64,000 bases of DNA from Vagococcus acidifermentans (GTDB lineage: Bacteria; Bacillota; Bacilli; Lactobacillales; Vagococcaceae), in the NCBI RefSeq assembly GCF_003987655.1, contig NZ_NGKC01000014.1, positions 1-64,000 on the forward strand. The letters run 5' to 3'. The position numbers were made by a program, and so were the translations under genes. Below are positions 25,496 to 36,038 of the stretch, in pieces. A model generated the notes under the pieces. It saw only the letters and a list, made by a program, of their open reading frames with translations, was not told the DNA's origin and searched no databases. Positions within the stretch are counted from its first letter, which is position 1. The number at the start of each line of letters is the position of its first letter.

Positions 25496-26385
25496 GACCG
25501 GTTCACCGTCTCTTTTCGCTTGCCAACATCCCGATGGGTGGTGTTGACCTTATATTGTTTGGCGATTGCCTGACTCAGCCGTTCAATTAACGCTACCGAC
25601 CGGTGCTGGCCGCCTGTACAGCCGATCGCAATCGTCACATTCATCTTGCCTTCTTTTTGATAGCCGGGCAAAATCGACAGCAGCAGTTCCGAGAACCGCT
25701 GATAAAAATCTTCGGTTTCCGGGAAAGACATCACATAATCGTACACCGCTGCATCCATCCCCGTTAATGGCCGTAATTCAGGAATATAATGCGGGTTGGG
25801 CAGAAAACGCACATCCATCACGATATCCGCATCAATCGGCAGTCCGTACTTAAAGCCGAATGACACACAGTTCACCCGGAACGTGTGCGTGTCTTCCGAT
25901 TTAAACAATTTCATGATTTTTTCTCTCAGCTGACGGGGCGATAAATCTGTCGTGTCCACCACGACTTGCGCCTCGGCTTTCAACTCTGCCAGCAGCGCCC
26001 GCTCTTTGCGGATGCCCTCTGTTACCAGACCGTCCATCGCAAGCGGATGGGTCCGGCGGGTTTCTTTGTATCTGGAAACCAGCTCCTCGTCGGATGCTTC
26101 CAAAAACAAAACGGTCGTGTCTACTAGTTTCGTATTCTCAATTTCTACCAGCATACTTTGAATTTCTTCAAAAAATGCTCTGGAACGCATATCAATTACA
26201 AGTGCTATCTTAGTAATTTTTCCGCTTTCTTTAATCAATTCCCAAAACTTCGGAATCAGGGACGGCGGCAGATTATCAATACAGAAAAAGCCCATGTCCT
26301 CAAAGCTTTGAATGGCCACTGTTTTCCCGGCACCGCTCATACCGGTGATGATTACCAGCTCCAAGCTGTCTACGTTCTTTGTCAT
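25492..26385 (-). CDS. rapZ: RapZ (YvcJ) nucleotide-binding adapter
   Basis: A 297-residue P-loop protein: Walker A GMSGAGKT at 15-22 and the conserved C-terminal domain with [16 protein letters not shown]. In E. coli RapZ guides RNase E to the GlmZ small RNA; in Firmicutes YvcJ is a GTP/ATP-hydrolysing protein whose role is less clear. First gene of the rapZ-yvcK-whiA operon, with GAGGTG 6 nt upstream of the ATG. Confidence 0.95.
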   Translation of the reverse strand: MTKNVDSLELVIITGMSGAGKTVAIQSFEDMGFFCIDNLPPSLIPKFWELIKESGKITKIALVIDMRSRAFFEEIQSMLVEIENTKLVDTTVLFLEASDEELVSRYKETRRTHPLAMDGLVTEGIRKERALLAELKAEAQVVVDTTDLSPRQLREKIMKLFKSEDTHTFRVNCVSFGFKYGLPIDADIVMDVRFLPNPHYIPELRPLTGMDAAVYDYVMSFPETEDFYQRFSELLLSILPGYQKEGKMNVTIAIGCTGGQHRSVALIERLSQAIAKQYKVNTTHRDVGKRKETVNRS

Positions 26386-26417
26386 TCATACGCACCTCTT
26401 TTCAGTTTGCATAGCTC

Positions 26418-26426
26418 ATTATAACA
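26418..26426 (-). promoter_or_regulatory. Extended -10 promoter of rapZ-yvcK-whiA
   Basis: On the minus strand TG-T-TATAAT (26426 to 26418), 33 bp before the rapZ ATG. The -35 region is poor (TGTTTG at 17 nt). Confidence 0.6.
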
Positions 26427-26454
26427 TACCTGGCGTGTCACAAACAGTTTTTCG

Positions 26455-26495
26455 AAAAAAGAAAGAACAGCCGGTTTGACTGTTCTTTCTTTTTT
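26455..26495 (-). terminator. Terminator of uvrBA
   Basis: GAAAGAACAG (26461-26470) and CTGTTCTTTC (26480-26489) form a perfect stem flanked by A6/T6, just past the uvrA stop. Confidence 0.85.
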
Positions 26496-29313
26496 ATGGC
26501 ATCACTGTCTTTAAGTAGCGGCCGGTATAGCTTGCTTTCACCTGCACGATTTCCTCGGGCGTCCCCGTCGCAATGACTGTGCCGCCGCCGTCACCGCCTT
26601 CCGGTCCTAAATCAATGATGTGGTCTGCCACTTTTATGACATCCAAATTATGTTCAATGACCAGAACCGTATTGCCTGCATCCACCAGCCGATTCAATAC
26701 ATCAAGCAGTCTGCCGATGTCATCGGCGTGCAGTCCGGTCGTCGGTTCATCTAAAATGTAGAAGTTTTTCCCGTAGGACCGTTTGTGCAGTTCGCTGGCC
26801 AGCTTCATGCGCTGTGCCTCCCCGCCGGATAACGTGGTGGCCGATTGCCCCATTTTCACGTAGCCCAAGCCGACATCAACAATCGTCTGCAGTTTGCGGT
26901 GAATCTTAGGAATGGCTTTGAAAAAGTCGACAGCTTCTTCCACTGTCATATCAAGCACATCTGCAATATTTTTCCCTTTATAGTGCACTTCCAGCGTCTC
27001 CGAATTATACCGTTTGCCGTGACAAACCTCACACGGCACATACACATCCGGCAGAAAATGCATCTCTATCTTCAGAATCCCGTCGCCTTTGCAGGCCTCA
27101 CAGCGGCCGCCTTTCACATTGAAACTGAAACGGCCTTTTTTATACCCTCTGATTTTCGCTTCGTTTGTTTTGGCAAAAAGATCACGGATGTCATCAAAGA
27201 CACTAGTATAAGTCGCCGGGTTGCTCCGCGGTGTCCTGCCGATCGGGCTCTGGTCGATATCAATAATCTTTTCGATTTCTTCGTAGCCGGAAATCTGTTT
27301 GAATTTGCCCGGTTTGTTAGAATTGCGGTTCAGCCGTTGCGCCAACGCTTTTTTTAAGATGTCGTTGACCAGTGTACTTTTGCCTGAACCGGACACACCC
27401 GTCACCACAACAAACTGCCCCAGCGGAAAATCGACGTTAATATTCTTCAAATTATTTTGCCGGGCTCCGGTCACGCGAATCGCCTTGCCGCTGCCTGAAC
27501 GGCGTGTGGCGGGTACCGGAATGCCCTTCTTGCCTGACAAGTATTGCCCTGTCAGCGATTTAGGGTTGCGGGCGACTTCCTCCGGCGTGCCGGCTGCCAC
27601 GACTTCCCCGCCGTTTTCTCCCGCTCCGGGACCGATGTCAATCAAATAATCTGCCTCGCGCATCGTGTCTTCATCATGTTCCACGACAATCAGCGTATTA
27701 CCCAAATCGCGCATCTGTTTCAGCGAATCAATCAGCCGGTCGTTGTCCCGCTGATGCAGCCCGATGGACGGCTCGTCAAGGATGTACAAGACGCCGGACA
27801 AATTTGACCCGATTTGAGTAGCCAGTCTGATGCGCTGGGCTTCCCCGCCCGACAACGTCCCCGAAGCACGGCTCAATGTCAAATAGTCAAGCCCTACATT
27901 GCGCAGGAAAGTCAGGCGCGCCTCCAGCTCTTTCAAGATTGGTTTGGCAATGACCTGTTCCTGCTCGCTCAATGTCAGCTGTTCAAAATAAGCCAATGCT
28001 TTAATGACCGACAGTTCGCTGACATCGCCGATATTCTGGTCGTTGACTTTAACGGAAAGCGCCTGTTCGTTCAGCCGGTAACCGTGACACGTCTCGCACA
28101 CGAGTTCGGTCATATAAAGACGCATCTGTTCGCGTGTGAAATCACTGTTGGTCCCGTGGTAGCGGCGTTTGATATTTTTTAAAATGCCTTCGAACACCAT
28201 GTCGACATCCCTGACCCCGCCGAACTCATTTTCATAATGGAAATGAAACTCTTCCTCCCCGGAGCCGTTCAGCAATATGGCCTGCTGTTCAGCCGGCAGT
28301 TCGTCAAACGGGCGGTCCATATCGATTCCGAAATGTTTGCACGCTTGTTCCAGCATTTGCGGATAGTAATTGGAACTGATCGGGTTCCACGGCACAATCG
28401 CGCCTTCTCGCAGCGTTTTGGATTTGTCAGGAATGACTAAATCGGCGTCCACCGACAGTTTCATCCCCAGTCCGTCGCAATCCGGACAAGCACCGAACGG
28501 CGTGTTGAAAGAAAACAGGCGCGGTTCGACTTCTCCGACTGTGAAGCCGCAGTACGGACAGGCATAGTGCTCACTGAACAAAATGTCTTCGCCGTCAATG
28601 ACATTGACCAGCGCATAGCCGTCTGCCAACCGCAACGCCACCTCAAATGAATCAAACAAACGGGAGCGGATACCTTCCTTCACGACAATTCTGTCCACCA
28701 CAATATCAATCGAATGTTTTTTGTTTTTATCAAGCTCGGGCACTTCGCTGATGTCATACAGCTCGCCATCCACACGGACCCGGACAAAGCCGTCCTTTTT
28801 GATTTTATCGAACACCTTTTTGTGCTGGCCTTTTTTGCCGGTCACCAGCGGCGACAAAATCTGCAGGCGGGTGCGTTCCGGCAGTTCCAGCACGCGGTTG
28901 ACCATCTGTTCAATCGACTGACTGGTAATTTCTGTACCGTCATTCGGACAAATCGGGTGCCCGACACGTGCAAACAGCAGACGGAGATAGTCATTGATTT
29001 CCGTCACGGTTCCCACAGTGGAACGGGGGTTTTTGCTGGTCGTTTTCTGGTCGATGGAAATCGCGGGACTCAAGCCGTCGATGCTGTCCACATCCGGTTT
29101 ATCCATCTGACCCAGAAATTGACGGGCATATGCGGATAAACTTTCCACATAGCGTCGCTGTCCTTCAGCATATAGTGTATCAAAGGCCAGCGAACTTTTT
29201 CCCGACCCTGACAAGCCGGTGACGACTACCAGCTTATCCCTGGGAATCGTCACGTCAATATTTTTTAAGTTATTGGCACGGGCACCGTGAATGACAATCT
29301 TGTCATTGGCCAT
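26494..29313 (-). CDS. uvrA: UvrA excinuclease ATPase subunit
   Basis: A ~939-residue UvrA, the damage-sensing ATPase of nucleotide excision repair. Two ABC modules are visible: Walker [10 protein letters not shown] near 36 and GVSGSGKST near 640, and signatures [17 protein letters not shown] and [18 protein letters not shown]. The zinc modules are CPYCGF...CPDCDG and CEACKGDG...CEVCHGKR. I place the start at the ATG at 29311-29313 ([10 protein letters not shown]), because AGGAG lies 8 nt upstream; the ATG two codons earlier touches the Shine-Dalgarno. Follows uvrB by 13 bp. Confidence 0.97.
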   Translation of the reverse strand: MANDKIVIHGARANNLKNIDVTIPRDKLVVVTGLSGSGKSSLAFDTLYAEGQRRYVESLSAYARQFLGQMDKPDVDSIDGLSPAISIDQKTTSKNPRSTVGTVTEINDYLRLLFARVGHPICPNDGTEITSQSIEQMVNRVLELPERTRLQILSPLVTGKKGQHKKVFDKIKKDGFVRVRVDGELYDISEVPELDKNKKHSIDIVVDRIVVKEGIRSRLFDSFEVALRLADGYALVNVIDGEDILFSEHYACPYCGFTVGEVEPRLFSFNTPFGACPDCDGLGMKLSVDADLVIPDKSKTLREGAIVPWNPISSNYYPQMLEQACKHFGIDMDRPFDELPAEQQAILLNGSGEEEFHFHYENEFGGVRDVDMVFEGILKNIKRRYHGTNSDFTREQMRLYMTELVCETCHGYRLNEQALSVKVNDQNIGDVSELSVIKALAYFEQLTLSEQEQVIAKPILKELEARLTFLRNVGLDYLTLSRASGTLSGGEAQRIRLATQIGSNLSGVLYILDEPSIGLHQRDNDRLIDSLKQMRDLGNTLIVVEHDEDTMREADYLIDIGPGAGENGGEVVAAGTPEEVARNPKSLTGQYLSGKKGIPVPATRRSGSGKAIRVTGARQNNLKNINVDFPLGQFVVVTGVSGSGKSTLVNDILKKALAQRLNRNSNKPGKFKQISGYEEIEKIIDIDQSPIGRTPRSNPATYTSVFDDIRDLFAKTNEAKIRGYKKGRFSFNVKGGRCEACKGDGILKIEMHFLPDVYVPCEVCHGKRYNSETLEVHYKGKNIADVLDMTVEEAVDFFKAIPKIHRKLQTIVDVGLGYVKMGQSATTLSGGEAQRMKLASELHKRSYGKNFYILDEPTTGLHADDIGRLLDVLNRLVDAGNTVLVIEHNLDVIKVADHIIDLGPEGGDGGGTVIATGTPEEIVQVKASYTGRYLKTVMP

Positions 29314-29326
29314 ATCCATCTCTCCT

Positions 29327-31324
29327 CTACTTGCCTTCAGCTTTTAATTCCAAAATTGTATCTCTTAAAGTGGCCGCCTTTTCAAAATCAAGCTCTTTGG
29401 CGGCTGTTTTCATTTCTTTTTCCAGACGGACCAGCAAGTCCTCTTTTTCCGGTCGTGACAGCCGGCTGTATTCCTCTGCAACGTCATAGCCATCATCTTC
29501 CTCAGCGACTTTCGAAATACTGATTAAATCGCGGATTTCCTTGATGATAGTCTTCGGCACGATACCGTGCTCCTGATTGTAGGCTTCTTGAATACTGCGG
29601 CGGCGGTTGGTTTCGTCAATCGCACTTTTCATTGAATCGGTCATCTTGTCTGCGTACATAATGACTTTGCCTTCCGCATTTCTCGCAGCCCGGCCGATGG
29701 TCTGGACCAGTGACCGTTCGCTCCGCAGGAAGCCTTCTTTGTCCGCATCAAGGATCGCAACCAGCGACACTTCAGGTACATCCAGCCCTTCCCGCAGAAG
29801 ATTGATTCCCACCAAAACGTCAAACTCGCCCAACCGCAAATCGCGGATAATCTCCGTCCGTTCCAGTGTTTTCACATCACTGTGCAAATACTTGACTTTG
29901 ATGCCCATTTCCTTAAAGTAATCGGTCAAGTCTTCTGCCATTTTTTTCGTCAGTGTCGTGACAAACACACGCTCATTTCTTTCCACCCGGTCATTGATTT
30001 CACCCAGCAAATCATCGATTTGTCCCATAATCGGGCGGACTTCCACCGGCGGATCAAGCAGCCCGGTCGGCCGGATAATCTGCTCTACTGTCGCATCAGA
30101 CCGTTCTTGTTCATAAGGTCCCGGTGTGGCGGACACATAAATAATCCGGTCCACGTGGGTTTCAAATTCTTCCAGCCGCAGCGGCCGGTTGTCCAGTGCA
30201 CTCGGTAAGCGGAAGCCGTAATCCACCAGCATTTGTTTTCTGGAGCGGTCACCGTTATACATTCCGCGTACTTGCGGCATCGTCACGTGGGATTCATCCA
30301 CCACGATCAGAAAATCCTCGGGGAAAAAATCCAGCAGTGTATAAGGCGGTTCGCCTTCCTGCCGTCCGTCCATGTGGCGGGAATAATTTTCTATCCCGGA
30401 TGTATACCCCATTTCACGCATCATTTCGATGTCATAGTTCGTCCGCTGTTCCAGCCGCTGGGCTTCCAGCAGCTTGTCTTGACTGCGCAATTCTGCCAGC
30501 CGTTCTTTCAGCTCCTCCTGAATTTTGCCGATGGCATGCTCCATGTGTTCTTCATTGGTCACGAAGTGTGTTGCCGGAAAAATGGCAACGTGTTCCCGGT
30601 CAGCAACGATCTCCCCCGTCAACGCATCCACTTCGCGGATGCGGTCGATTTCATCCCCGAAAAACTCGACCCGCAGTGCCCGCTCCTCACGCGATGCCGG
30701 AAAAATCTCCACAACGTCGCCTCTCACCCGAAAGCGTCCCCGTTGAAAGTCGATGTCGTTGCGGTCAAACTGGATGTTGACCAAATCCCGCAACAATGTA
30801 TTCCGGTCCATTTCCATGCCTTCCCTCAGCGACAAGACTTGACTGCGGTATTCGGAAGGGTCGCCCAATCCGTAAATACAGGAAACCGAGGACACAACAA
30901 TCACATCATTGCGTTCCAGCAGCGAACTGGTGGCGGAATGACGGAGCTTGTCTATTTCATCATTGATACTGGCATCTTTTTCGATATAAGTGTCACTGGA
31001 AGGGACGTACGCTTCCGGCTGATAGTAGTCATAATAACTGACAAAATATTCCACCGCATTATTTGGAAAAAATTCCTTGAATTCACTGTACAATTGTCCC
31101 GCCAATGTTTTATTGTGGGCAATCACTAATGTCGGTTTATTGATTTCTTTAATGACATTGGAAATAGTGAACGTCTTGCCTGAGCCGGTCACTCCCAGCA
31201 AGACTTGTTCTTTCTTGTCGGTCCGGATGCCGTCTACCAGTTTTTCAATTGCTTGAGGCTGGTCGCCTGAGGGCTGGTAATCAGACACCAAGTCAAATGC
31301 GTAAGAATCATCTCTTTCAATCAC
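29327..31324 (-). CDS. uvrB: UvrB excinuclease helicase subunit
   Basis: A 665-residue UvrB, which verifies damage and loads UvrC. Walker [11 protein letters not shown] near residue 43-52, the [10 protein letters not shown] beta-hairpin region near 95, DESHVTM, the helicase motifs IGRAARN and [10 protein letters not shown], and a C-terminal UVR motif ([18 protein letters not shown]). Start is a GTG at 31322-31324 with AAGGAGG 7 nt upstream. A LexA-type box upstream indicates SOS control of uvrBA. Confidence 0.97.
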   Translation of the reverse strand: MIERDDSYAFDLVSDYQPSGDQPQAIEKLVDGIRTDKKEQVLLGVTGSGKTFTISNVIKEINKPTLVIAHNKTLAGQLYSEFKEFFPNNAVEYFVSYYDYYQPEAYVPSSDTYIEKDASINDEIDKLRHSATSSLLERNDVIVVSSVSCIYGLGDPSEYRSQVLSLREGMEMDRNTLLRDLVNIQFDRNDIDFQRGRFRVRGDVVEIFPASREERALRVEFFGDEIDRIREVDALTGEIVADREHVAIFPATHFVTNEEHMEHAIGKIQEELKERLAELRSQDKLLEAQRLEQRTNYDIEMMREMGYTSGIENYSRHMDGRQEGEPPYTLLDFFPEDFLIVVDESHVTMPQVRGMYNGDRSRKQMLVDYGFRLPSALDNRPLRLEEFETHVDRIIYVSATPGPYEQERSDATVEQIIRPTGLLDPPVEVRPIMGQIDDLLGEINDRVERNERVFVTTLTKKMAEDLTDYFKEMGIKVKYLHSDVKTLERTEIIRDLRLGEFDVLVGINLLREGLDVPEVSLVAILDADKEGFLRSERSLVQTIGRAARNAEGKVIMYADKMTDSMKSAIDETNRRRSIQEAYNQEHGIVPKTIIKEIRDLISISKVAEEDDGYDVAEEYSRLSRPEKEDLLVRLEKEMKTAAKELDFEKAATLRDTILELKAEGK

Positions 31325-31389
31325 GCGGATTCCTCCTTTTTCCGGGCAATTCGCACAAACTGCTTTTTCATTTCTCTATTCTATCATAG

Positions 31390-31403
31390 CGAACATATTT
31401 TCG
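31390..31403. promoter_or_regulatory. LexA/DinR box upstream of uvrB
   Basis: CGAACATATTTTCG on the plus strand (CGAAAATATGTTCG on the minus) matches the Gram-positive LexA consensus CGAACRNRYGTTYC at 12 of 14 positions. It is immediately upstream of minus-strand -10-like sequences (TATGAT 31383-31388; TAGAAT 31378-31383) and about 65 bp from the uvrB start. Confidence 0.75.
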
Positions 31404-31495
31404 CCACCTGGATGTTTGGAAAGTCATGCAGCTGGCTTTCTTTTTTTCTGGAGAGGTGTAGAATAGAGAAGAAAGATACTTGAAAGGATGATTCG

Positions 31496-32830
31496 ATGAG
31501 TAAAGCAATTCAGTTTGACCAAATCAGCACATTTCAGCAGCATTTTGACGAAGACGCGCACACCCGCGTCAATCAGCGGGCAGTAATGAAGAACGGCATT
31601 TTAGCTTCTTCTGAAAACCAGTCGGCAAAGATCGCTAATACCCCTGTGTTTTCCGTCGACCTGAAAACCGGCGCGGTGACCAATCAGAAAAAAAGCGGCC
31701 GCTGCTGGATGTTTGCAGCGCTCAACACACTGCGTCATGACATGCAGGAACGCTTGAATTTAAAAGAGTTTGAGCTTTCCCAAAACCACACATTCTTTTG
31801 GGATAAATTTGAGAAAGCAAACTACTTCTATGAAAATATTTTGAAGACAGCTGACAAACCGCTGACTTGCCGCAAAGTGGCTTTCCTGCTTCAAACACCT
31901 CAGCAGGACGGCGGCCAGTGGGACATGGTTGTGTCCGTCATTCAAAAATACGGTGTGGTACCAAAATCGGTCATGCCGGAAACACATGCCAGTTCCAACT
32001 CGCAGGAATTGAACAATTATTTAAATAAAAAACTGCGCAAAGATGCCATCAGACTGCGGCAACTGGTCGCAGAAGGAGCGGACGACGAACAGATACAAAC
32101 AGAAAAGAACCAGATGCTGGAAGCTGTTTATCACCTGCTGGTCATCGCTCTAGGCACGCCGCCGGCACAATTCGATTTTTCATGGCGTGATGCAGACGGC
32201 ACTTATCATTTTGAAGAAGCGTTGACACCTGTAGCTTTTTATGACACTTTTGTCGGCAAAAAACTGGATGATTACGTCAGCATCATCAATGCACCGACTG
32301 AGGACAAACCGTTCAATCACGTGTACACCGTGGACATGCTGGGCAATGTGGTCGACGGGAAAGAAGTACGGCACTTGAACTTGCCGATTGAGACGTTCAA
32401 AGAGCTGGCCGTTTCACAATTGCAATCAGGCGAGTCTGTCTGGTTCGGCTGTGATGTCGGGCAGTCTTCCACAAGAGACACCGGCATCATGGCACTCGAT
32501 GCCTTCAGTCCGGACGAAACACTCGGCACCGACTTTGCAATGACTAAAGCTGAACGACTGGATTACGGGGAAAGCATGATGACACATGCCATGGTGCTGA
32601 CAGGGGTCGACCTCGTACACGATGCGCCCGTCAAATGGCAAGTCGAAAACAGCTGGGGCGATAAAGTCGGCAACAAAGGTTTCTTCGTGATGAGCGACGA
32701 CTGGATGTCAGAGTACACCTATCAAGTCGTCATCCATAAAAAATTCTTAGCTGACGATTTGTTGAAAGTTTTAGAAGAAGATGATGTGATTGTGCTGAAA
32801 CCTTGGGACCCGATGGGGGCACTAGCTTAG
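31496..32830 (+). CDS. pepC: Aminopeptidase C (bleomycin hydrolase, C1B family)
   Basis: A 444-residue cysteine aminopeptidase of lactic acid bacteria, a hexameric cytoplasmic enzyme. The active-site cysteine is Cys70 in KKSGRCWMFAALN, the histidine in MMTHAMVLTGVD and the asparagine in VENSWGDKVGNKGFF. The C-terminal tail (KPWDPMGALA), which enters the active site in this family, is present. AAAGGATG precedes the ATG. Divergent from uvrB and followed by a shared terminator. Confidence 0.96.
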   Translation: MSKAIQFDQISTFQQHFDEDAHTRVNQRAVMKNGILASSENQSAKIANTPVFSVDLKTGAVTNQKKSGRCWMFAALNTLRHDMQERLNLKEFELSQNHTFFWDKFEKANYFYENILKTADKPLTCRKVAFLLQTPQQDGGQWDMVVSVIQKYGVVPKSVMPETHASSNSQELNNYLNKKLRKDAIRLRQLVAEGADDEQIQTEKNQMLEAVYHLLVIALGTPPAQFDFSWRDADGTYHFEEALTPVAFYDTFVGKKLDDYVSIINAPTEDKPFNHVYTVDMLGNVVDGKEVRHLNLPIETFKELAVSQLQSGESVWFGCDVGQSSTRDTGIMALDAFSPDETLGTDFAMTKAERLDYGESMMTHAMVLTGVDLVHDAPVKWQVENSWGDKVGNKGFFVMSDDWMSEYTYQVVIHKKFLADDLLKVLEEDDVIVLKPWDPMGALA

Positions 32831-32842
32831 AACTGTTCAGAT

Positions 32843-32880
32843 AAAAAGCCAAAGGGGAGTGATTTCCCTCTGGCTTTTTA
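32843..32880. terminator. Bidirectional terminator between pepC and yebC
   Basis: AAAAAGCCA and AGGGG at 32843-32856 pair with CCCTCTGGCTTTTT at 32866-32879, with one mismatch; T-runs on both strands. Confidence 0.85.
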
Positions 32881-32885
32881 ATGCA

Positions 32886-33602
32886 TCACTCGAACGACAC
32901 GTTATGGTGAACTTTCTGCACGTCATCCAGCTCCTCCAGCGTATCAATCAGCTTGTCAAATTGCGTTAAATCATCTCCCGAAAGCGTCACATCATTTTGT
33001 GCTAGCATTTCGAGTTCGGCAACGGTGAACGTTTCGATTCCCAGCTCTTTTAACGCTGTCTGGACGGTGTTGAAGTTCTCCGGTTCAGCGTAGACGATGA
33101 CCTGGCCTTCTTCTTCAAACACATCACGAACGTCAATATCCTGCTCAAGCAGCTGTTCAAACACAGTGTCGGCATCAGCATGTTCGAAAGCAAACACAGC
33201 GGTGTTGGTAAACATGTAAGCCACCGAGCCGCTGACGCCCATATTGCCGCCGTTCTTACCGAAAGCCGCACGTACATCCGAAGCCGTCCGGTTTACATTA
33301 TTCGTCAAGGCATCGACGATAACCATGGCACCATTCGGACCAAACCCTTCGTAGCGCAGCTCCGAATACGTGTCGTCGCTTGCTCCTTTGGCTTTTTCAA
33401 CCGCACGGTCAATCACGTGCTTAGGCACATTGTATGTTTTAGCGCGCTCGATGACAAATTTCAATTTCTGATTCAGCTCTGGGTCGGGTTCGCCTTGTTT
33501 CGCCGCTACATAAATTTCGATGCCGAATTTTGCATAGATGCGGCTGTTGTTCGCTTCCTTCGCTGCTTTTTTCTCTTTGATATTCTCCCATTTTCGACCC
33601 AT
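32886..33602 (-). CDS. YebC/PmpR family protein, YeeN type
   Basis: A 238-residue YebC-family protein. The N-terminus [20 protein letters not shown] is that of the YeeN (YebC2) subgroup rather than the MAGHSKW start of classical YebC. The middle domain [20 protein letters not shown] and the FGKNGGNMG loop are the family core. Long annotated as transcription regulators; recent work links YebC-type proteins to relief of ribosome stalling, so a translation role is as likely as DNA binding. Single gene with its own promoter; the Shine-Dalgarno (AGTGGA) is weak. Confidence 0.93.
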   Translation of the reverse strand: MGRKWENIKEKKAAKEANNSRIYAKFGIEIYVAAKQGEPDPELNQKLKFVIERAKTYNVPKHVIDRAVEKAKGASDDTYSELRYEGFGPNGAMVIVDALTNNVNRTASDVRAAFGKNGGNMGVSGSVAYMFTNTAVFAFEHADADTVFEQLLEQDIDVRDVFEEEGQVIVYAEPENFNTVQTALKELGIETFTVAELEMLAQNDVTLSGDDLTQFDKLIDTLEELDDVQKVHHNVSFE

Positions 33603-33638
33603 TTTTCCACTTCGCTTTCATTACTTTTTTACCGTTTT

Positions 33639-33667
33639 ATTATAAGCCTGCTGACGCCATTTGTTAA
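33639..33667 (-). promoter_or_regulatory. Sigma-A promoter of the yebC-type gene
   Basis: On the minus strand TTAACA (33662-33667), a 17-nt spacer and TATAAT (33639-33644), 37 bp before the start codon. Confidence 0.65.
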
Positions 33668-33684
33668 GATTTTTTTCAAAAATC

Positions 33685-34860
33685 TCATGTTTCTTTTGAG
33701 TACAGCGGACGGCGGAAGTAATCTTGCGGCTCTGCCAGTTCGGCTGCCTGCCGGTACACCTCACCCGCCCGGATATCCAGTGCCAGGGATGCCTGGTCGG
33801 TTTTTCTGACATTGGTGATGACCGGATAAGGACAGGTCCGCTTCCGTTGATTCAAAAATGCTCGGCCCTGCTCGGTAAAGCCGAGCACTCTGACGCTGGG
33901 ATGCGCCCAGCTGTGCTTGATGTCCTGAGTCGTCACATAGAGCAGCACATACGTCAATAGCCTCTGTATCCGCGTCCGTGTGTAGCGTTTCGTCTGCACG
34001 GAATTGACCAGTTCTTCAAATGAGGCGGCCGACCGGACAGCACGTTTGAGCCGGTACTCCAGCCCTTCTGTCATCTGGTATATCGTTTGCAGCTGCTCCA
34101 CCGGGGTTACCGTCAGCGCATAGCGGACATAAGGCCATAACAAGTCCCATGACATCAGCGGCTGTTGCTGCAGCATCCGGAAAGTTTCTTTCGGGACCAC
34201 CGTCTGAATCTGTGCAATTTCTCCGTCTAACACTTTTTGCCGGATGGCCGTTGCACTGGCAAAATGCGGATGAATCGTGTCATCATGATAACCAGCCTGC
34301 TGGCGCTGAATCGGGTAAAGCATCATCGGCCGCGGATAAGTGATATTTTCTTTGGCATAGCCCATCCCGAGTATGTGGTTAGGCGACGTGAAATCCAGCT
34401 GCCAGTCCGGCATCAATGAGCGGTACACCGCTGTCATCTGTTGCGGATAACTTTGGCCGTTGTTTTTCAGTTGGTTGAACAAGGCATCAATATCATGCTT
34501 GTGCGCTTGATGAAAACTGGCGAAATAATCATAATCGACAGGTGTCGGACTGTCGGTACCGAAGCACAGTCCGTCCACTTCCAGCGCCTGCAGCAGTTTG
34601 ACACCGCCTTTGGCAAAGTAGTCGGCCGACTGCACCGCATACGCCAGCGGCAATTCGATGACCACGTCCGCACCGTAAGACAAAGCCAGTGCCGTGCGCG
34701 ACCATTTATCTATAATGGCCGGCTCTCCTCTTTGTAAAAAATTACCGCTCATCACCGCCACGATGACATCGCTTTGGCTGCGTTCTTTCGCTTGCTGCAA
34801 ATGGTAAAGATGACCGTTATGCAGCGGATTATATTCGACAATGACGCCGCAGCTTTTCAT
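33685..34860 (-). CDS. tmcAL: TmcAL (YlbM), tRNA-Met cytidine acetate ligase
   Basis: A 391-residue nucleotidyltransferase-fold enzyme that, in Bacillus, makes N4-acetylcytidine at the wobble position of elongator tRNA-Met using acetate and ATP. The VEYNPLHNGHLYHL motif carries the adenylate-binding HNGH at 14-17; SGNFLQRGEPAI and FGTDSP follow. The length is normal. It follows the yqeG-yqeM cluster after a terminator, a common order in Lactobacillales. Confidence 0.93.
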   Translation of the reverse strand: MKSCGVIVEYNPLHNGHLYHLQQAKERSQSDVIVAVMSGNFLQRGEPAIIDKWSRTALALSYGADVVIELPLAYAVQSADYFAKGGVKLLQALEVDGLCFGTDSPTPVDYDYFASFHQAHKHDIDALFNQLKNNGQSYPQQMTAVYRSLMPDWQLDFTSPNHILGMGYAKENITYPRPMMLYPIQRQQAGYHDDTIHPHFASATAIRQKVLDGEIAQIQTVVPKETFRMLQQQPLMSWDLLWPYVRYALTVTPVEQLQTIYQMTEGLEYRLKRAVRSAASFEELVNSVQTKRYTRTRIQRLLTYVLLYVTTQDIKHSWAHPSVRVLGFTEQGRAFLNQRKRTCPYPVITNVRKTDQASLALDIRAGEVYRQAAELAEPQDYFRRPLYSKET

Positions 34861-34892
34861 GCTTTCACGCTCCTTTCTGTTATTATCTGATT

Positions 34893-34926
34893 TAAAAAAA
34901 CCTGTTTTACACTATGTAAAACAGGT
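34893..34926 (-). terminator. Terminator of the yqeG-yqeM operon
   Basis: ACCTGTTTTACA (34900-34911) and TGTAAAACAGGT (34915-34926) form a perfect 12-bp stem with a 3-nt loop, followed on the minus strand by seven T. It overlaps nothing coding and ends the cluster that begins at yqeG. Confidence 0.92.
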
Positions 34927-34930
34927 AGCC

Positions 34931-35668
34931 TTATGCTTTTCGGCAAACAAAGAACCAGCGTTTGGTTTCTTCATCAGGTGAGCTGTCGGAAAAATCACCA
35001 TAAACCGCCACCGACGCAAACCCTGCGGCACCGAGCATGTCGTGATAGTCCTTCAGCGTATACGTACGTTCTTCATGCAGTTCATCATAGCGTTGAAACA
35101 GCGCCTCATCAGCTGTCTGTACAAAAAAAGTCAGCAGGTGGGACACACTGTGCGGCTGCCCGCCCGGATAGCTTTCCCACAAAAAGGCAAAGTCATCTGT
35201 CTGATAATGGTAGCTGTACCCGGGAAAAACTGTGTCCACTTGATGCAATGAATGCACATCAAACAGAAACGTCCCGTCATCTGCCAGCACATTGAACACT
35301 TCATCAAAAACCTGCCGGACTGCTTGCTGGTCGGGCATGTAGCACAACGAATCAGAAAAGCAGGTCACGGCATCATACTGGCCGATTTCCGACAAATCCA
35401 GCATATTTCCTTCAACAAATTGAATGTCAACTTGCGCTTCAGCCGCCCGCTGATCAGCTATTGCCAGCATTTCTGCCGACAAATCGAGCGCTGTAACCTG
35501 ATAGCCGCTTTTGGCAAACGCCACGGCGAGCGCCCCCGTGCCGCAAGCCAGCTCCAACAGACGCCCGGGCTGCTGCGGCAAATGCCGGCGGGAAAAACGC
35601 AGCCAGTCTTCATACAGCGCAAGGTCCATGACCTCATCATAAACAGAGGCGAACATCTCATATGACAT
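34931..35668 (-). CDS. yqeM: Class I SAM-dependent methyltransferase (YqeM)
   Basis: A 245-residue Rossmann methyltransferase. The SAM-binding motif I is LLELACGTGALAVAFAKSGY near residue 37-56, followed by VTALDLSAEMLAIA and VEGNMLDLSE. The natural substrate of YqeM is not known. It begins 1 nt after the rsfS stop, so it is tightly coupled, and is the last gene of the cluster. Confidence 0.9.
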   Translation of the reverse strand: MSYEMFASVYDEVMDLALYEDWLRFSRRHLPQQPGRLLELACGTGALAVAFAKSGYQVTALDLSAEMLAIADQRAAEAQVDIQFVEGNMLDLSEIGQYDAVTCFSDSLCYMPDQQAVRQVFDEVFNVLADDGTFLFDVHSLHQVDTVFPGYSYHYQTDDFAFLWESYPGGQPHSVSHLLTFFVQTADEALFQRYDELHEERTYTLKDYHDMLGAAGFASVAVYGDFSDSSPDEETKRWFFVCRKA

Positions 35669-35669
35669 G

Positions 35670-36005
35670 TTACTCCACCAGTGCCGTCAAATTGACCAGC
35701 GGCGCGTCCGACCAAAGCTTTTCCAGATTATAAAACTCCCGCTCCTCTGCATGAAACACATGGACAATCACGTCGCCTAAATCCACCAGTATCCAGCGGG
35801 CTGAATCTTTGCCTTCCACTCGCTTAATCTCAACGTGATGTTCCGCCATCTTGTCGACCACTTCATTGGCGATTGCCAACACTTGCTTGTCACTGTTCCC
35901 GTGACAGATCACAAAATAGTCTGCCAAAACAGAAATACCCCGGACATCCAGCCCGACAATGTCTTCTGCACGCTTGTCATCTGCTGCTTTGACGGCTATT
36001 TCCAA
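35670..36005 (-). CDS. rsfS: Ribosomal silencing factor RsfS
   Basis: A 111-residue RsfS/YqeL/DUF143 protein. It binds ribosomal protein uL14 and blocks subunit joining when nutrients are scarce. VVDKMAEHHVEIKRVEGKDS and WILVDLGDVIVHVFHAEERE are the conserved core. Sits between yqeK and yqeM, the standard order. Confidence 0.95.
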   Translation of the reverse strand: MEIAVKAADDKRAEDIVGLDVRGISVLADYFVICHGNSDKQVLAIANEVVDKMAEHHVEIKRVEGKDSARWILVDLGDVIVHVFHAEEREFYNLEKLWSDAPLVNLTALVE

Positions 36006-36038
36006 AATCTTTTCGCTTTCTATGACAAATTCCTCCTC

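Noticed and set aside
30233-31129. Long (298-codon) plus-strand frame opposite uvrB
   Set aside because: It mirrors a strongly conserved uvrB reading frame, lacks a ribosome-binding site and encodes nothing recognisable; a codon-bias shadow.
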